The notes: generated by a model not told the origin, from the letters alone. DNA of 64,000 nucleotides from Pseudoalteromonas carrageenovora IAM 12662 (GCF_900239935.1 NZ_LT965928.1:2090976-2154975); one strand, 5' to 3'; shown: positions 36,457-45,656, counted from the stretch's first letter. A program made the numbers and translations.

Positions 36457-37344
36457 TTAGATTAGTTTTCTTATTTGTTCTGTAAATTCTTTACCAAGGT
36501 GACTTGATTGCATAGCATATTCAACATTTGCAAGCATATAACCAAGTTTAGATCCGCAATCATGTGATTTGCCTTTTAAATGATATGCCTCTAGCGTTTC
36601 TAAATGACGAAGCTGCAGTAATGCATCAGTTAACTGAATCTCTCCACCAGCTCCGGGTGGGGTGTATTCTAATAAATCCCAAATTGCAGTTGAAACAACA
36701 TAGCGCCCTGTAATCGCTAAATTGCTTGGTGCTTCATCATTATTTGGTTTTTCAACCATATTTTTAATAGCAGCACTTTCGCCTGCTTTAATTTTTTTAC
36801 CCGCAAGGTCTACAACACCATATTGATGAACTTGCTCATGTGGTACAGCTTCGACCATTACTTGGTTGTGACCTGTTTTATCAAAGCGATCAATCATTTG
36901 ACTTAAGTTGTCTTTTTTAGCGTCTGATTGGTATTTGTCGATAATTACATCTGGTAGCATAACTGCAAATGGATTTTCGCCAACTATAGGGCGAGCAGCT
37001 AATACAGCATGTCCAAGCCCTAAGGGAGCTGACTGCCTTACTGAAATCACAGTTACATCTTTCGGTACTATAGAACGCACTTCTTCTAAAAGACTACGTT
37101 TTACTCGTGCCTCAAGCGTAGCCTCTAGCTCGAAGCTAGTATCAAAATGGTTTTCAATCGAGTTTTTGGATGCATGTGTTACAAGTACAATTTCTTTTAT
37201 TCCTGCAGCTACGGCTTCATTTACTACATATTGAATCAGCGGCTTGTCTACAAGAGGGAGCATTTCTTTAGGGATGGCTTTTGTCGCGGGCAGCATGCGT
37301 GTTCCAAGGCCTGCGACTGGCAATACTGCTTTTAATACTTTCAC
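36457..37344 (-). CDS. galU: UTP-glucose-1-phosphate uridylyltransferase GalU
   Basis: GalU makes UDP-glucose from UTP and glucose-1-phosphate, the main donor for the exopolysaccharide and a precursor for UDP-galactose and UDP-glucuronate. 295 residues: [24 protein letters not shown] nucleotide-binding signature at the N terminus, [25 protein letters not shown] and GEIQLTDAL. The start codon is GTG (37342-37344) with its AAGGAA ribosome site inside the 3' arm of a long hairpin (37345-37392). First gene of the EPS operon, so the leader hairpin could set expression of the block. ExoN is the equivalent in succinoglycan loci. Confidence 0.95.
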   Translation of the reverse strand: MKVLKAVLPVAGLGTRMLPATKAIPKEMLPLVDKPLIQYVVNEAVAAGIKEIVLVTHASKNSIENHFDTSFELEATLEARVKRSLLEEVRSIVPKDVTVISVRQSAPLGLGHAVLAARPIVGENPFAVMLPDVIIDKYQSDAKKDNLSQMIDRFDKTGHNQVMVEAVPHEQVHQYGVVDLAGKKIKAGESAAIKNMVEKPNNDEAPSNLAITGRYVVSTAIWDLLEYTPPGAGGEIQLTDALLQLRHLETLEAYHLKGKSHDCGSKLGYMLANVEYAMQSSHLGKEFTEQIRKLI

Positions 37345-37392
37345 TTTAATTCCTTTTATTTTGCTTTATGAAAGCACAAAAAAGGAATTAAA
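37345..37392 (-). promoter_or_regulatory. Leader hairpin covering the galU ribosome binding site
   Basis: In the minus-strand RNA, UUUAAUUCCUUUU pairs with AAAAGGAAUUAAA (13 contiguous bp), followed by an internal loop and a 5-bp GCUUU/AAAGC stem with a three-base loop. The 3' arm contains the AAGGAA ribosome site and ends directly at the GTG start codon, so the folded form should block initiation. Thermal or factor-driven opening is speculation. Confidence 0.65.
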
Positions 37393-37439
37393 AAATTTAA
37401 AATCCTTATATATGTACTTCACTTACCATGTGAATTTTT

Positions 37440-37467
37440 ATTATACACACCACAACAATCTACTCAA
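37440..37467 (-). promoter_or_regulatory. Sigma70-type promoter of galU and the upstream EPS block
   Basis: Minus strand TTGAGT (37462-37467), 16-base spacer, perfect TATAAT (37440-37445). Predicted start near 37433, giving an 89-base leader that includes the hairpin. No ops/JUMPstart element was seen. Confidence 0.55.
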
Positions 37468-37470
37468 TAA

Positions 37471-37498
37471 AAAAAAGCATCCTTTTTGATGTTTTTAT
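37471..37498 (-). terminator. Weak terminator after the PhoD-like gene
   Basis: On the minus strand CATC/GATG with flanking A/T pairing and one mismatch, then eight T. The stem is short in GC, and it abuts the EPS promoter. Confidence 0.4.
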
Positions 37499-37702
37499 GT
37501 TAATTTTTTGTTGCACCACATTGGATTTTTTATGCACTGTATTAGTGCGATAAAGCTTGTACTTTAAAAGTTTATTTTACTGTACTAAAAACACTCATAA
37601 TATCCGTAAAAATAACTTAAGAAGGATACACGGTAAAATTTTTTAATCTGTAACTTTAAAGAAACAGCTCTTACAGTTACAAGGGAAGCTCTTTAGAACA
37701 AA

Positions 37703-39562
37703 CTACTGCTCTTCTAAATCAAACTCAGTTAAATGGCCGTCGCCGTGGATTAGTTGGTAGCGGGCTAAATTTCCTTGCTCTAATGTAATTAAGCTAATGG
37801 CGGAGTCGCTTACTAGGTACTTTTGGCCTTCACCTTTGGTTTGGTGTTTATCTACTTCCATGTGCCAGCGTTTGGTAAAAAAGTTAAGCGGGCTTTTGGG
37901 GCTGTATAATATTGAATCGAGCTTATCAAGTACGTTAATTAGCTTACGCGGGAATTCGTTTTTGATACCGCTAGCGGTGAGTTGCCATATTCTGTTGGGA
38001 TGGTCACCAAAACGCTTTTGCACTGAAAAGCAAAATGAATAATGCACATCGCCCGATAAAATAAGAGTTTCGTTTGGGGTATCGGTTCGTCTAAAGGTAT
38101 CGAGTAGTTTTTTAGCTGAGCCCTCGTGAGCCATCCAGTTTTCTACATCAACCATAAGCGGTTGGCCGCACATATTAAACGCGGCTTGTATTGCCTCTAT
38201 TGATTTAACACCAAAAACAGGGGCTGGTGATACGATAATCACTTTATCATGGCTTAGTAAGCTCTCTTCAAGCTCTGTGAGTCTTTCCCAGTCGAGCAAC
38301 CCTGAAGGCTCATTAAAGTTACTCTCATTACGCCATCGGTGTGTGCGGGTATCTAGCACAACAACTTTAGGTATTGTTGTTAACTCGTAATGCCAATAAT
38401 TAAAATTGTTTAAAGGTTTATCAAACGCTTGTAGCTGCCAAACATTATTAGCGGATTTACTTTGCTTAAAAGGCGTTAATAGCTCACCTGTTTTTATTAG
38501 TGCGTCATTCCCCATTCCTTGAAATAGCCAATAGCTAATTAAGCCATTATTAATAATTCGCTTACTGCACGGGTTTTGATTTATAGCTTGCTCCCACCCT
38601 GCAGTAAGGTTCCAATCGTCGGTTACATCATGATCGTCAAATATCATTAAAGTAGATACATTCGCAAATAAACGCTCTACTTCGTTTAGACCTTTCGCAT
38701 AGTCAATCAGCGCTGTTTTTTCGGCATTAAAAATGGTCTGATTTTTTGAACTTTCACCTAAGTAACTCGCTTCTTTAATATTTACACATTGCCAAGCTAA
38801 TGCACTAAAATTTAGTAAATATAGAGCAATGTACTCTTCAAAGTGAATTAGGTGGTTGTAGGCTTTTACACTAGAGAAATGCGGCTCGTCTTTTTTAAGC
38901 CAATAGCCAACACCTAGTTTAGGACGCTTTTGCCAAGGTGTTTTTGGTAAATATAAATGGCGATTATAAAGCTGATCGTTAATATCATCTGGCAGATCAA
39001 GCGCTAAGGTTTGCTCTTTATAAATACCCAAAGCTTCAATTAATTGGTGAATAACTAATAACATAGGGCCCGCTACGTCATCAGCATAAACCTGATCACC
39101 GCTTAATAATAAAAGTTGAGCGCCTTGGTTATTATTTTCGCGCCTTGTATTTTGCCACTCGCTTGCAGACACCAAACTATCTTTTGCTGGGTGGTGCGCA
39201 TTACGGCACGAGCCATGTAGTATATTTGTAAGTTTATTAGGTATTACAAACGCAGGCGCAGATTGGCTTGAATAACACCAAGGGGATAAATCAACTAAGC
39301 TGCCATCTATAATAAGTTCATAGCTTAATAAGCTATCAAGCGGGAATATAGTACTTACCGGTTTTATAATTACAAAGTGTAAATATAAGTGCTGACCTAA
39401 GGCTACCGTTTGTTGATCGCTATAGCTTTCGAGTTCGAGGAGGTTTATTTGGCAGCTAGCGGGTTTAGAGGTGGCAAACTGAATACACACACCCGTTTGC
39501 TCTGCACGGCGCACCATTGGCCCCATTAGTAAAATAGGAAGTAGCGCCGTATCAGTAATCAT
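37703..39562 (-). CDS. PhoD-like metallophosphatase, cytoplasmic
   Basis: 619 residues of the PhoD-like phosphatase/phosphodiesterase family. Metal-binding elements are HGSCRNAHHP (about residue 115), LLLSGDQVYADD (about 151-162), MIFDDHDVTDDWN and LILSGDVHYSF. No signal peptide or Tat motif is seen, so unlike Bacillus PhoD it is probably cytoplasmic. Substrate is unknown; family members act on phosphodiesters or phosphomonoesters. It precedes tatD transcriptionally in reverse: tatD ends four bases before this gene starts, so it is probably the tail of the tatD-led or longer housekeeping transcript. Confidence 0.8.
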   Translation of the reverse strand: MITDTALLPILLMGPMVRRAEQTGVCIQFATSKPASCQINLLELESYSDQQTVALGQHLYLHFVIIKPVSTIFPLDSLLSYELIIDGSLVDLSPWCYSSQSAPAFVIPNKLTNILHGSCRNAHHPAKDSLVSASEWQNTRRENNNQGAQLLLLSGDQVYADDVAGPMLLVIHQLIEALGIYKEQTLALDLPDDINDQLYNRHLYLPKTPWQKRPKLGVGYWLKKDEPHFSSVKAYNHLIHFEEYIALYLLNFSALAWQCVNIKEASYLGESSKNQTIFNAEKTALIDYAKGLNEVERLFANVSTLMIFDDHDVTDDWNLTAGWEQAINQNPCSKRIINNGLISYWLFQGMGNDALIKTGELLTPFKQSKSANNVWQLQAFDKPLNNFNYWHYELTTIPKVVVLDTRTHRWRNESNFNEPSGLLDWERLTELEESLLSHDKVIIVSPAPVFGVKSIEAIQAAFNMCGQPLMVDVENWMAHEGSAKKLLDTFRRTDTPNETLILSGDVHYSFCFSVQKRFGDHPNRIWQLTASGIKNEFPRKLINVLDKLDSILYSPKSPLNFFTKRWHMEVDKHQTKGEGQKYLVSDSAISLITLEQGNLARYQLIHGDGHLTEFDLEEQ

Positions 39563-39566
39563 GTAG

Positions 39567-40346
39567 TTAGCCTTTAGCTGCTAATTTAAATAAAGAATAG
39601 AAGTTATCGGTAGTTGCTTTAGCAAGCTCGTTAAAGTTAATGCCTTTAAGCTCGCTAATGTAATAGGCTACATCTTCAACATAGGCTGGCTGATTTGTTT
39701 TGCCTCGGTACGGGACTGGCGCTAAATACGGCGAATCGGTTTCGATAAGTAATCTATCAAGTGGGATTTGTTTTACTACTTCTTTCAGTTCAACTGCATT
39801 TTTAAAAGTAACAATACCCGATATTGAAATATAAAAGCCCATATCAATTGCTTTTTTTGCCATATCCCAATCTTCTGTAAAGCAATGCAGTACGCCACCG
39901 CAATTTTCTGCTTTGTGTTCTCGCATTAAATTAATTGTATCTTCTCGCGCATCGCGAGTATGGATTATTAAAGGCTTTTGTAATTCGTTTGCTACTTCTA
40001 TGTGGCCAACAAAACTTGCTTGTTGAACTGCATGCGTATCTTTTGAGTAGTAATAATCAAGCCCCGTTTCGCCAATAGCGACCACTTTTTGGTGCGAAGC
40101 TAAATCGATTAATTGCTGTTTGTTAAGCGCGTCTTTTTGATCAAGCGGGTGTACACCACATGAAGCTGAAACATCATCGTAGTGTTTTATTTTATCAAGC
40201 ATGCTTGGGAATTGGTCAAGCGTTACACTCACGCATAAGAAGTGTTCAACTTGCTTTGCACGTGCTTTATCAAGTACTTGGTCAAGGTTTAAATCTAGTT
40301 TATCAAAATCAAGACGATCTAAATGGCAATGAGAATCTACAATCAC
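39567..40346 (-). CDS. TatD-family metal-dependent hydrolase (YcfH-like)
   Basis: 259 residues of the TatD DNase family. Metal ligands are visible in IVDSHCHLDRLDF (residues 2-14), IGETGLDYYY, IIHTRDAREDT, LHCFTEDWD and LIETDSPYLAPVPYRGK. Relatives are 3'-5' DNases or D-aminoacyl-tRNA-related hydrolases; E. coli YcfH lies in the same holB-tmk neighbourhood, so this is the YcfH branch rather than TatD itself. Located 97 bases after pilZ. Confidence 0.9.
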   Translation of the reverse strand: MIVDSHCHLDRLDFDKLDLNLDQVLDKARAKQVEHFLCVSVTLDQFPSMLDKIKHYDDVSASCGVHPLDQKDALNKQQLIDLASHQKVVAIGETGLDYYYSKDTHAVQQASFVGHIEVANELQKPLIIHTRDAREDTINLMREHKAENCGGVLHCFTEDWDMAKKAIDMGFYISISGIVTFKNAVELKEVVKQIPLDRLLIETDSPYLAPVPYRGKTNQPAYVEDVAYYISELKGINFNELAKATTDNFYSLFKLAAKG

Positions 40347-40443
40347 TATATGGCCTGTATTGTTTTATGGTTTTAAGTTACTAATTAAAGAGCACTAATA
40401 GCTCAATAAAGTTGAAATGGCATAAACTTATATATGCTTAAAA

Positions 40444-40770
40444 CTACATGGTATACGTAGGATTACCGGAGTTTAACATAGTCCCTAATAGCTTTTCGAT
40501 TTTAGCATTTAAGTTTGTTTTATCATCTAAGAAACTAATGCCTATGCCTGGTGGATTAGAGCTCTGTGCACCTTGCGGGGTGATCCACGCGACCTTACCC
40601 GTTACTACATCGTCCTCTAGGGCATCGGGTAAAGTGACGCGAAGCGCCAAAGAATGCCCTACTTCGTAACGCATGTTAGTACGTACAAATAGGCCGCCTT
40701 TTTTTAAATAAGGCATGTAACAACTATACAACTCATCTAAATCATCTATATCTACTAAAAGCTCTTGCAT
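40444..40770 (-). CDS. pilZ: PilZ domain protein, type IV pilus assembly type
   Basis: 108 residues with a single PilZ-like beta-barrel: LYSCYMPYLKKGGLFVRTN, GHSLALRVTLPDALEDDVVTGKVAWITP and GIGISFLDD. The RxxxR c-di-GMP motif of canonical PilZ domains is not evident, as in the original Pseudomonas PilZ, which binds PilB and FimX and not the nucleotide. Its place between holB and tatD is the conserved location of pilZ in gammaproteobacteria, which supports a role in type IV pilus assembly. Confidence 0.88.
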   Translation of the reverse strand: MQELLVDIDDLDELYSCYMPYLKKGGLFVRTNMRYEVGHSLALRVTLPDALEDDVVTGKVAWITPQGAQSSNPPGIGISFLDDKTNLNAKIEKLLGTMLNSGNPTYTM

Positions 40771-40778
40771 AATAAATC

Positions 40779-41693
40779 CTATTGATTGCGTAACGTGTAT
40801 GCTAATCGCGATACAGCAAGCGGTAAATTAAGGCCCAGTACTTGAATATTATTTTGTAAAAATTCAGCTAATGCATGCTGTGCATTTTGGTAAGAGTCAA
40901 AGCTCATACCCTGTAAAAGCTGCTGCTTTAATTGCTCACTTAAAAACAACGTAAATATACGTACTAGCTCTGGCTGCTTATTTATTATATCGACTAACGC
41001 ATTGAAATTATGGCTTTGTTTAAAGTCAGTTGCAAACTTATAAAGTGTATCAATATTATTTAGTTGTTCTTGCTCTTGCCACTTTTTTATTTGCAGTGGT
41101 TGGTTATAAAAAAGAGTGAGCCAACTAAAATGTTGGATTTCTAACGTTTGTAGCCATTGCTCTGCAAGTGCGGTATTTGTTACTTTTACCTCACTTTTAG
41201 CGCAGCGGCTTAAAATAGTGGCTGGAAGCTGTGCAGGCTGACTTGTTGTTAAGATTAAAAAGCGGCTATTGGTTGGTTCTTCAAGCGTTTTTAATAATGC
41301 ATTAGCCGCAGCAACGGTCATTTTTTCACAGTTTTCTATAATGGCGACTTTGTTACCATTTTGCGCAGCTGAATGATTCATAAAATCACTGATACCGCGT
41401 ATATCATCTACGCCAATACTTTGCCCATCAACTTGCGTTAACCGCTTATCAGGGTGATTACCCGCAAGCGTTAGTGAGCAGCTTTTACAGTGCCCGCAAG
41501 GCTTGAGTAAACCATTATCAGACGTTATTTCCTCATTAATATTTTGACATAAAAGTGCATTGGCAAGCTCATCACTAAGTGCGAATTTACCCACGCCTAC
41601 AGGCCCACAAAATAATTGCGCATGATGAAATCGATTTGCACGAAAGCTTTGTACTAAGCGAACTTGAGTATCATGTAGCCATGGCAATGCCAT
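40779..41693 (-). CDS. holB: DNA polymerase III delta' subunit HolB
   Basis: Delta' is part of the clamp loader that places the beta clamp on primed DNA. 304 residues with the AAA+ layout: FCGPVGVGKFALSDELA, a zinc module CGHCKSCSLTLAGNHPD (four-cysteine type together with the upstream Cys), NALLKTLEEPTNSRFLILTT and sensor LSRCAKSEV. The C-terminal collar domain is present. It follows tmk with a one-base gap and precedes pilZ by eight bases, the standard arrangement. Confidence 0.93.
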   Translation of the reverse strand: MALPWLHDTQVRLVQSFRANRFHHAQLFCGPVGVGKFALSDELANALLCQNINEEITSDNGLLKPCGHCKSCSLTLAGNHPDKRLTQVDGQSIGVDDIRGISDFMNHSAAQNGNKVAIIENCEKMTVAAANALLKTLEEPTNSRFLILTTSQPAQLPATILSRCAKSEVKVTNTALAEQWLQTLEIQHFSWLTLFYNQPLQIKKWQEQEQLNNIDTLYKFATDFKQSHNFNALVDIINKQPELVRIFTLFLSEQLKQQLLQGMSFDSYQNAQHALAEFLQNNIQVLGLNLPLAVSRLAYTLRNQ

Positions 41694-41694
41694 A

Positions 41695-42321
41695 TTATTT
41701 TAAGCCTTCAAAAAACGTGTGTAGTACGTTAGTTATATCGCGATGTACTTTATCAATACTTTGGTTTGCATCGACTGTTTTTATTGTATTATCGTCATTT
41801 GCAAGCTCAACATAACGCATACGCGTACGCTGAAAAAATTCAATGGCTTCTTGCTCTATTCTATCAAGCTCGCCACGGCCTTTTGCTCGCTCAAGGCCAA
41901 TAACTGGGTCTATATCAAGATAAATAGTTAAATCGGGTTTTAACCCTTTTAATACCATAGACGAAAGTGAGGCCAATGTATTAGAGCTAATACCACGCCC
42001 TCCACCTTGATATGCCTGAGACGATAAATCGTGGCGATCTGCAAGTACCCATTGGCCTTTATCAAGCGCTGGATTAATTACGTTATGCATTAACTGAGAG
42101 CGCGCCGCGTACATAATAAGTAGCTCGGTTTCAAAAGCGATTTCTTCTTCGTGTTCAGCTTTTACAAGCGTTCGTAATGATTCAGCTAAAGGCGTACCAC
42201 CTGGTTCGCGGACATTGATAAAGTCTATTTTTTGCTTGTTTAAAAAGTCTTGGCATAGCGAAATCGCTGTGGATTTACCTGCGCCTTCAAGGCCTTCTAT
42301 TACTATAAATTTTGGTTTCAT
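41695..42321 (-). CDS. tmk: Thymidylate kinase Tmk
   Basis: Phosphorylates dTMP to dTDP with ATP. 208 residues with P-loop IEGLEGAGKSTAI (residues 7-19), the dTMP-binding VREPGGTPLAE, DRHDLSSQAYQGGGRG and LID region RAKGRGELDRIE. Length and motifs are typical of the gammaproteobacterial enzyme. It lies between mltG (seven-base gap) and holB (one-base gap), a tight conserved operon. Confidence 0.96.
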   Translation of the reverse strand: MKPKFIVIEGLEGAGKSTAISLCQDFLNKQKIDFINVREPGGTPLAESLRTLVKAEHEEEIAFETELLIMYAARSQLMHNVINPALDKGQWVLADRHDLSSQAYQGGGRGISSNTLASLSSMVLKGLKPDLTIYLDIDPVIGLERAKGRGELDRIEQEAIEFFQRTRMRYVELANDDNTIKTVDANQSIDKVHRDITNVLHTFFEGLK

Positions 42322-42328
42322 ACAAAAG

Positions 42329-43315
42329 TTAGTTCTTTTTATTTAAAATATAAGTGTTAACTGCCACATTGTGCTGCTTTAATGTGGTTGAAAATTGATG
42401 ACTACCATCGCCTTTTGAAACAAAGTATACATAGTCACTTTGCGGCGGGTTAACGGCGGCTAAAATAGCAGCTTTAGATGGCATTGCTATCGGTGTTGGT
42501 GGCAAGCCATTAATACGATATGTGTTGTATGGTGTGTAATCGCGTAAATCTTTACTTTTAATATCACCATCAAAATCTGCGCCTATTCCGTATATGACGG
42601 TAGGATCGGTTTGCAACCGCATATTCGTATTTAATCTATTTACAAAAGCTGAGGCTATTAACGGGCGCTCGCTAGCAAGGCCGGTTTCTTTTTCTATTAT
42701 TGAAGCCATTATCAACGCTTTATAAGCTGTATCATAAGGTAAATCGTCACTGCGCTCGTGCCATGCATCTTCCAGCACTTGCTGCATTTTAACCGCTGCA
42801 CGTTTTAATACACTGCTTGCTGTGTCGTTATTATGATAGTGATAAGTATCTGGGAATAACCAGCCTTCTAAGTACATATCGCTGTTGAGAATTTGCATAC
42901 TTAGCGCATCGTCTTTTAAATCGTTTTGTAAGTTATTTGCTTTTTTTATAGCCTCAAGTACTTCACGTAAGTTTTGTCCTTCAATAATGGTAAAACTAAA
43001 ACTTACTTGATCCCCTTTATTAATTTTTTTTATATTGGTGATCACACTATCTGAAGTGAGTTCATAAAGCCCTGCTTTTAAATCGGTAAGGGTGGGATCT
43101 AACTTTGCAACTACTTGATAGCGCCAACAGTTTTCTAGCCAGCCTTTAGCTTGCCATTGTTTACATAACTGGTTAAAACCTGTGCCTTTTTTTACTTCAA
43201 AATGAGTGTTCGTCGAGACTAACAAAGGGCTTGTTATAGTGGCTTGTAACTGCTGATATCCTACAATCGTGGTAATAATCGCTAGTAGTAATACCGATAA
43301 AGTAACTTTTAACAC
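42329..43315 (-). CDS. mltG: Endolytic murein transglycosylase MltG
   Basis: MltG cuts nascent glycan strands at the inner membrane, setting their length. 328 residues: one N-terminal membrane anchor (LSVLLLAIITTIVGYQQL), a LysM-like segment, then the YceG catalytic domain with IASIIEKETGLASERPLIASAF (catalytic Glu) and LQTDPTVIYGIG, and NTYRINGLPPTPIAMP. Its first codons overlap the end of pabC by seven bases. Typical size is about 340 residues. Confidence 0.94.
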   Translation of the reverse strand: MLKVTLSVLLLAIITTIVGYQQLQATITSPLLVSTNTHFEVKKGTGFNQLCKQWQAKGWLENCWRYQVVAKLDPTLTDLKAGLYELTSDSVITNIKKINKGDQVSFSFTIIEGQNLREVLEAIKKANNLQNDLKDDALSMQILNSDMYLEGWLFPDTYHYHNNDTASSVLKRAAVKMQQVLEDAWHERSDDLPYDTAYKALIMASIIEKETGLASERPLIASAFVNRLNTNMRLQTDPTVIYGIGADFDGDIKSKDLRDYTPYNTYRINGLPPTPIAMPSKAAILAAVNPPQSDYVYFVSKGDGSHQFSTTLKQHNVAVNTYILNKKN

Positions 43316-44112
43316 TTAGCCTCCTTGGCTAATAATTCTTTTAATAGCAACTGACTTTTTGATACATCAAATATACACGACCCAATGCTTTTAACCGGTA
43401 TGGCCGCCATTAGGCTATTACATACAAAAACAGCGTCTGCTTGTATTAAATCCTCAACGCTAACCACTTTAAATTCAATAGCTAATTTATCACATAACGA
43501 TTGCAGATAAACCCCTTTGATCCCGCACTCCTCAAGTTTTGGAGTAAAAACACGGCCCCCTTTAATCGCAAATATATTAGCCGCAGAGGCTTCAATAACA
43601 TTATTGTTGTAATCAAGTACTATAACGTCATCGCAGCTTTCATTCTGCATAGCTTTTTTTATTAAAACTTGCTCTAAACGATTAAGGGTTTTAAGGCCGG
43701 CAAGTAAAGGCTGAGCCGCTAATTTAATAGGGCTTATTGCTAGGCTTACACCATCTTGATGTAGGCTCAAATAATTTTGAGGATAGGCAGCAACATTGAG
43801 TAGAATCGTTAAATTACACTCAGTAGGTAAGCTATAACCCCGTCCGCCTTCTCCGCGAGTAACAACAATCTTAAGCACATTTAGTTTGTATGATTGAATA
43901 CAATTGCCTATGCGCTCTTCTAGCTCAGTAAAATTAATATTTGGAAAGCCAAGCCTTTGCGCGCATTCGGTTAAACGTGCTTTATGATATGGCCAATACT
44001 GCACTTTTCCATCAACAACTTTAGCTGTAGTAAAAAAGCCATCACCATAATTTAAGCCTCTATCTTGGGTACTTAAAGTGCTATTTTGATCTGTCGTTAT
44101 TATTGTTTGCAT
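43309..44112 (-). CDS. pabC: Aminodeoxychorismate lyase PabC
   Basis: PLP enzyme of fold type IV that turns 4-amino-4-deoxychorismate into p-aminobenzoate and pyruvate for folate synthesis. 267 residues with RGLNYGDGFFTTAKV at the N terminus, the PLP lysine in LKTLNRLEQVLIKKA, ASAANIFAIKGG and CGIKGVYLQSL. It is the usual neighbour of fabF and mltG, which separates it from branched-chain or D-amino acid aminotransferases of the same fold. Confidence 0.92.
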   Translation of the reverse strand: MQTIITTDQNSTLSTQDRGLNYGDGFFTTAKVVDGKVQYWPYHKARLTECAQRLGFPNINFTELEERIGNCIQSYKLNVLKIVVTRGEGGRGYSLPTECNLTILLNVAAYPQNYLSLHQDGVSLAISPIKLAAQPLLAGLKTLNRLEQVLIKKAMQNESCDDVIVLDYNNNVIEASAANIFAIKGGRVFTPKLEECGIKGVYLQSLCDKLAIEFKVVSVEDLIQADAVFVCNSLMAAIPVKSIGSCIFDVSKSQLLLKELLAKEAKC

Positions 44113-44129
44113 TTAATTTGGCATATAAA

Positions 44130-44157
44130 AAAAGCCCAGTTAAACAACTGAGCTTTT
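44130..44157 (-). terminator. Intrinsic terminator after fabF
   Basis: On the minus strand AAAAGCTCAGTT / AACTGGGCTTTT (12-bp stem with one G-U pair, GTTT loop) followed by a T tract. It lies between fabF and pabC, so pabC onwards depends on read-through or its own promoter. Confidence 0.7.
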
Positions 44158-44182
44158 ATAATTTCGTTCGTTGTTAAAAAGA

Positions 44183-45421
44183 TTATACCTTTTTAAATAG
44201 CAACGAGCCATTAGTACCACCAAAACCAAACGAGTTACATAAAGCAAAGTCCAACTTTGCGTCACGTGCAGTATGAGCAATGTAATCTAAATCACAGCCT
44301 TCATCTGGGTTATCAAGGTTAATGGTTGGCGACACTTTTTGATCAGTTAACGATAAAATAGAAATAATCGATTCAACCGAGCCTGCTGCCCCTAGCAAGT
44401 GACCCATCATTGATTTAGATGAGCCTACCATTACATCTTTTGCGGCATTGCCAAAAATAGATTTAACAGCTGCAGTTTCTGCTTTATCGCCAGCATTGGT
44501 AGATGTACCGTGCGCGTTAATATAACCAACTTGCTCTGCATTTACTTGAGCATCGTTTAATGCATTTTGCATAGCAAGCGCAGCCCCTGCACCATCTTCT
44601 GGTGGTGAAGTCATATGGTATGCGTCGCCGCTCATACCAAAGCCAACCAGCTCAGCATAAATTTTAGCGCCACGCGCTTTAGCGTGTTCGTACTCTTCAA
44701 CTACAACAACACCTGCGCCGTCTGAAAGCACAAAACCATCTCGGTCTTTGTCCCACGGGCGAGAAGCTGCTTGTGGGTCGTCATTACGTGTAGATAACGC
44801 ACGAGCTGCATTAAAGCCGCCCATACCAATTGGTGTACACGCTTTTTCTGCACCACCGGCAACCATTGCATCGGCATCACCGTATGCAATCATGCGCGCT
44901 GCATGGCCTATGTTATGCAACCCCGTAGTACAAGCAGTAACAATAGAGATGTTAGGACCACGAAGCCCATGCATCATTGATAAATGACCCGAAATCATAT
45001 TTATTATGGTAGAAGGCACATAAAATGGAGAAAGCTTTCGAGGGCCACTATTAAGTAGCTTAATGTGGTTCTCTTCAATGAGTGTAAGACCACCAATACC
45101 TGAGCCAACTGCTACACCAATACGTGTTGCGTTTTGTTCAGTGATTTCAAGGCCTGAATCTTTAAAGGCTTGAACACCCGCCGCAATACCGTACTGAATA
45201 AACAAGTCCATTTTTTTAGTATCTTTCGCTGACATGTATGCAGTTGCATCAAAGTCATTAATTAAACCAGCGAATTTAGTACCAAATTTTGATGTATCAA
45301 AGTGTGTTATTGTTTGAATACCACTTTTACCATCTAATAAGCCTTGCCAGGTTGATTGAACATCATTACCTAGCGGCGTCAACATTCCTAAGCCAGTTAC
45401 GACGACTCGACGTTTAGCCAC
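44183..45421 (-). CDS. fabF: Beta-ketoacyl-ACP synthase II FabF
   Basis: Condenses malonyl-ACP with acyl-ACP in fatty-acid elongation, with a special role in making cis-vaccenate. 412 residues, thiolase fold; catalytic Cys in [16 protein letters not shown] (about residue 163), His in [14 protein letters not shown] (about 303) and His in [14 protein letters not shown] (about 340). The start codon is GTG (45419-45421), supported by GGAGG six bases upstream. acpP lies upstream but is separated by a terminator and an inverted-repeat element, so fabF may have its own promoter in that spacer. Confidence 0.96.
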   Translation of the reverse strand: MAKRRVVVTGLGMLTPLGNDVQSTWQGLLDGKSGIQTITHFDTSKFGTKFAGLINDFDATAYMSAKDTKKMDLFIQYGIAAGVQAFKDSGLEITEQNATRIGVAVGSGIGGLTLIEENHIKLLNSGPRKLSPFYVPSTIINMISGHLSMMHGLRGPNISIVTACTTGLHNIGHAARMIAYGDADAMVAGGAEKACTPIGMGGFNAARALSTRNDDPQAASRPWDKDRDGFVLSDGAGVVVVEEYEHAKARGAKIYAELVGFGMSGDAYHMTSPPEDGAGAALAMQNALNDAQVNAEQVGYINAHGTSTNAGDKAETAAVKSIFGNAAKDVMVGSSKSMMGHLLGAAGSVESIISILSLTDQKVSPTINLDNPDEGCDLDYIAHTARDAKLDFALCNSFGFGGTNGSLLFKKV

Positions 45422-45448
45422 GGTTTGCCTCCAATAAGGGATATTTTC

Positions 45449-45514
45449 ACCAATTGATTAAAATATTATTATTTTAGTAAGCTTATTAACTTACTAAGTT
45501 TAAATCGAATTGGT
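45449..45514. repeat. AT-rich inverted repeat upstream of fabF
   Basis: Outer arms ACCAATT (45449-45455) and AATTGGT (45508-45514), inner arms TTAGTAAG (45474-45481) and CTTACTAA (45490-45497) with an 8-base loop. It shares the ACCAAT end with the repeat at 11687. Confidence 0.5.
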
Positions 45515-45530
45515 ATTACAAAGGGAATTC

Positions 45531-45651
45531 ATACCCAAGCGACCTCAAAGTGCGAGTCTCAAACTCTACTAAATACGTGCTTTAAAAAACACATGCATTA
45601 ACGATAAACAAGGGTGAGTTTGAATCATGAACTTTGAGGTGGTTTGGATAT
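45531..45651. repeat. MITE-like element with 36-bp imperfect terminal inverted repeats
   Basis: Left arm 45531-45566 and right arm 45616-45651 match at 28 of 36 positions as inverted copies (both ending ...CCTCAAAGT inward and TCAAACTC innermost), around a 49-base centre. It has no coding capacity. Size and ends suggest a small non-autonomous mobile element or REP-like palindrome between acpP and fabF. Confidence 0.6.
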
Positions 45652-45656
45652 AAAAA

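Larger units (their letters stand above)
37345..37702. other. Intergenic stretch between galU and the PhoD-like gene
   Basis: 358 AT-rich bases holding the galU leader hairpin, its promoter (37440-37467) and a weak terminator of the PhoD-like gene (37471-37498). No gene seen. Confidence 0.6.

Noticed and set aside
37345..37702. ops/JUMPstart element ahead of the EPS operon
   Set aside because: No GGCGGTAGC-type sequence was found on the minus strand in the leader.
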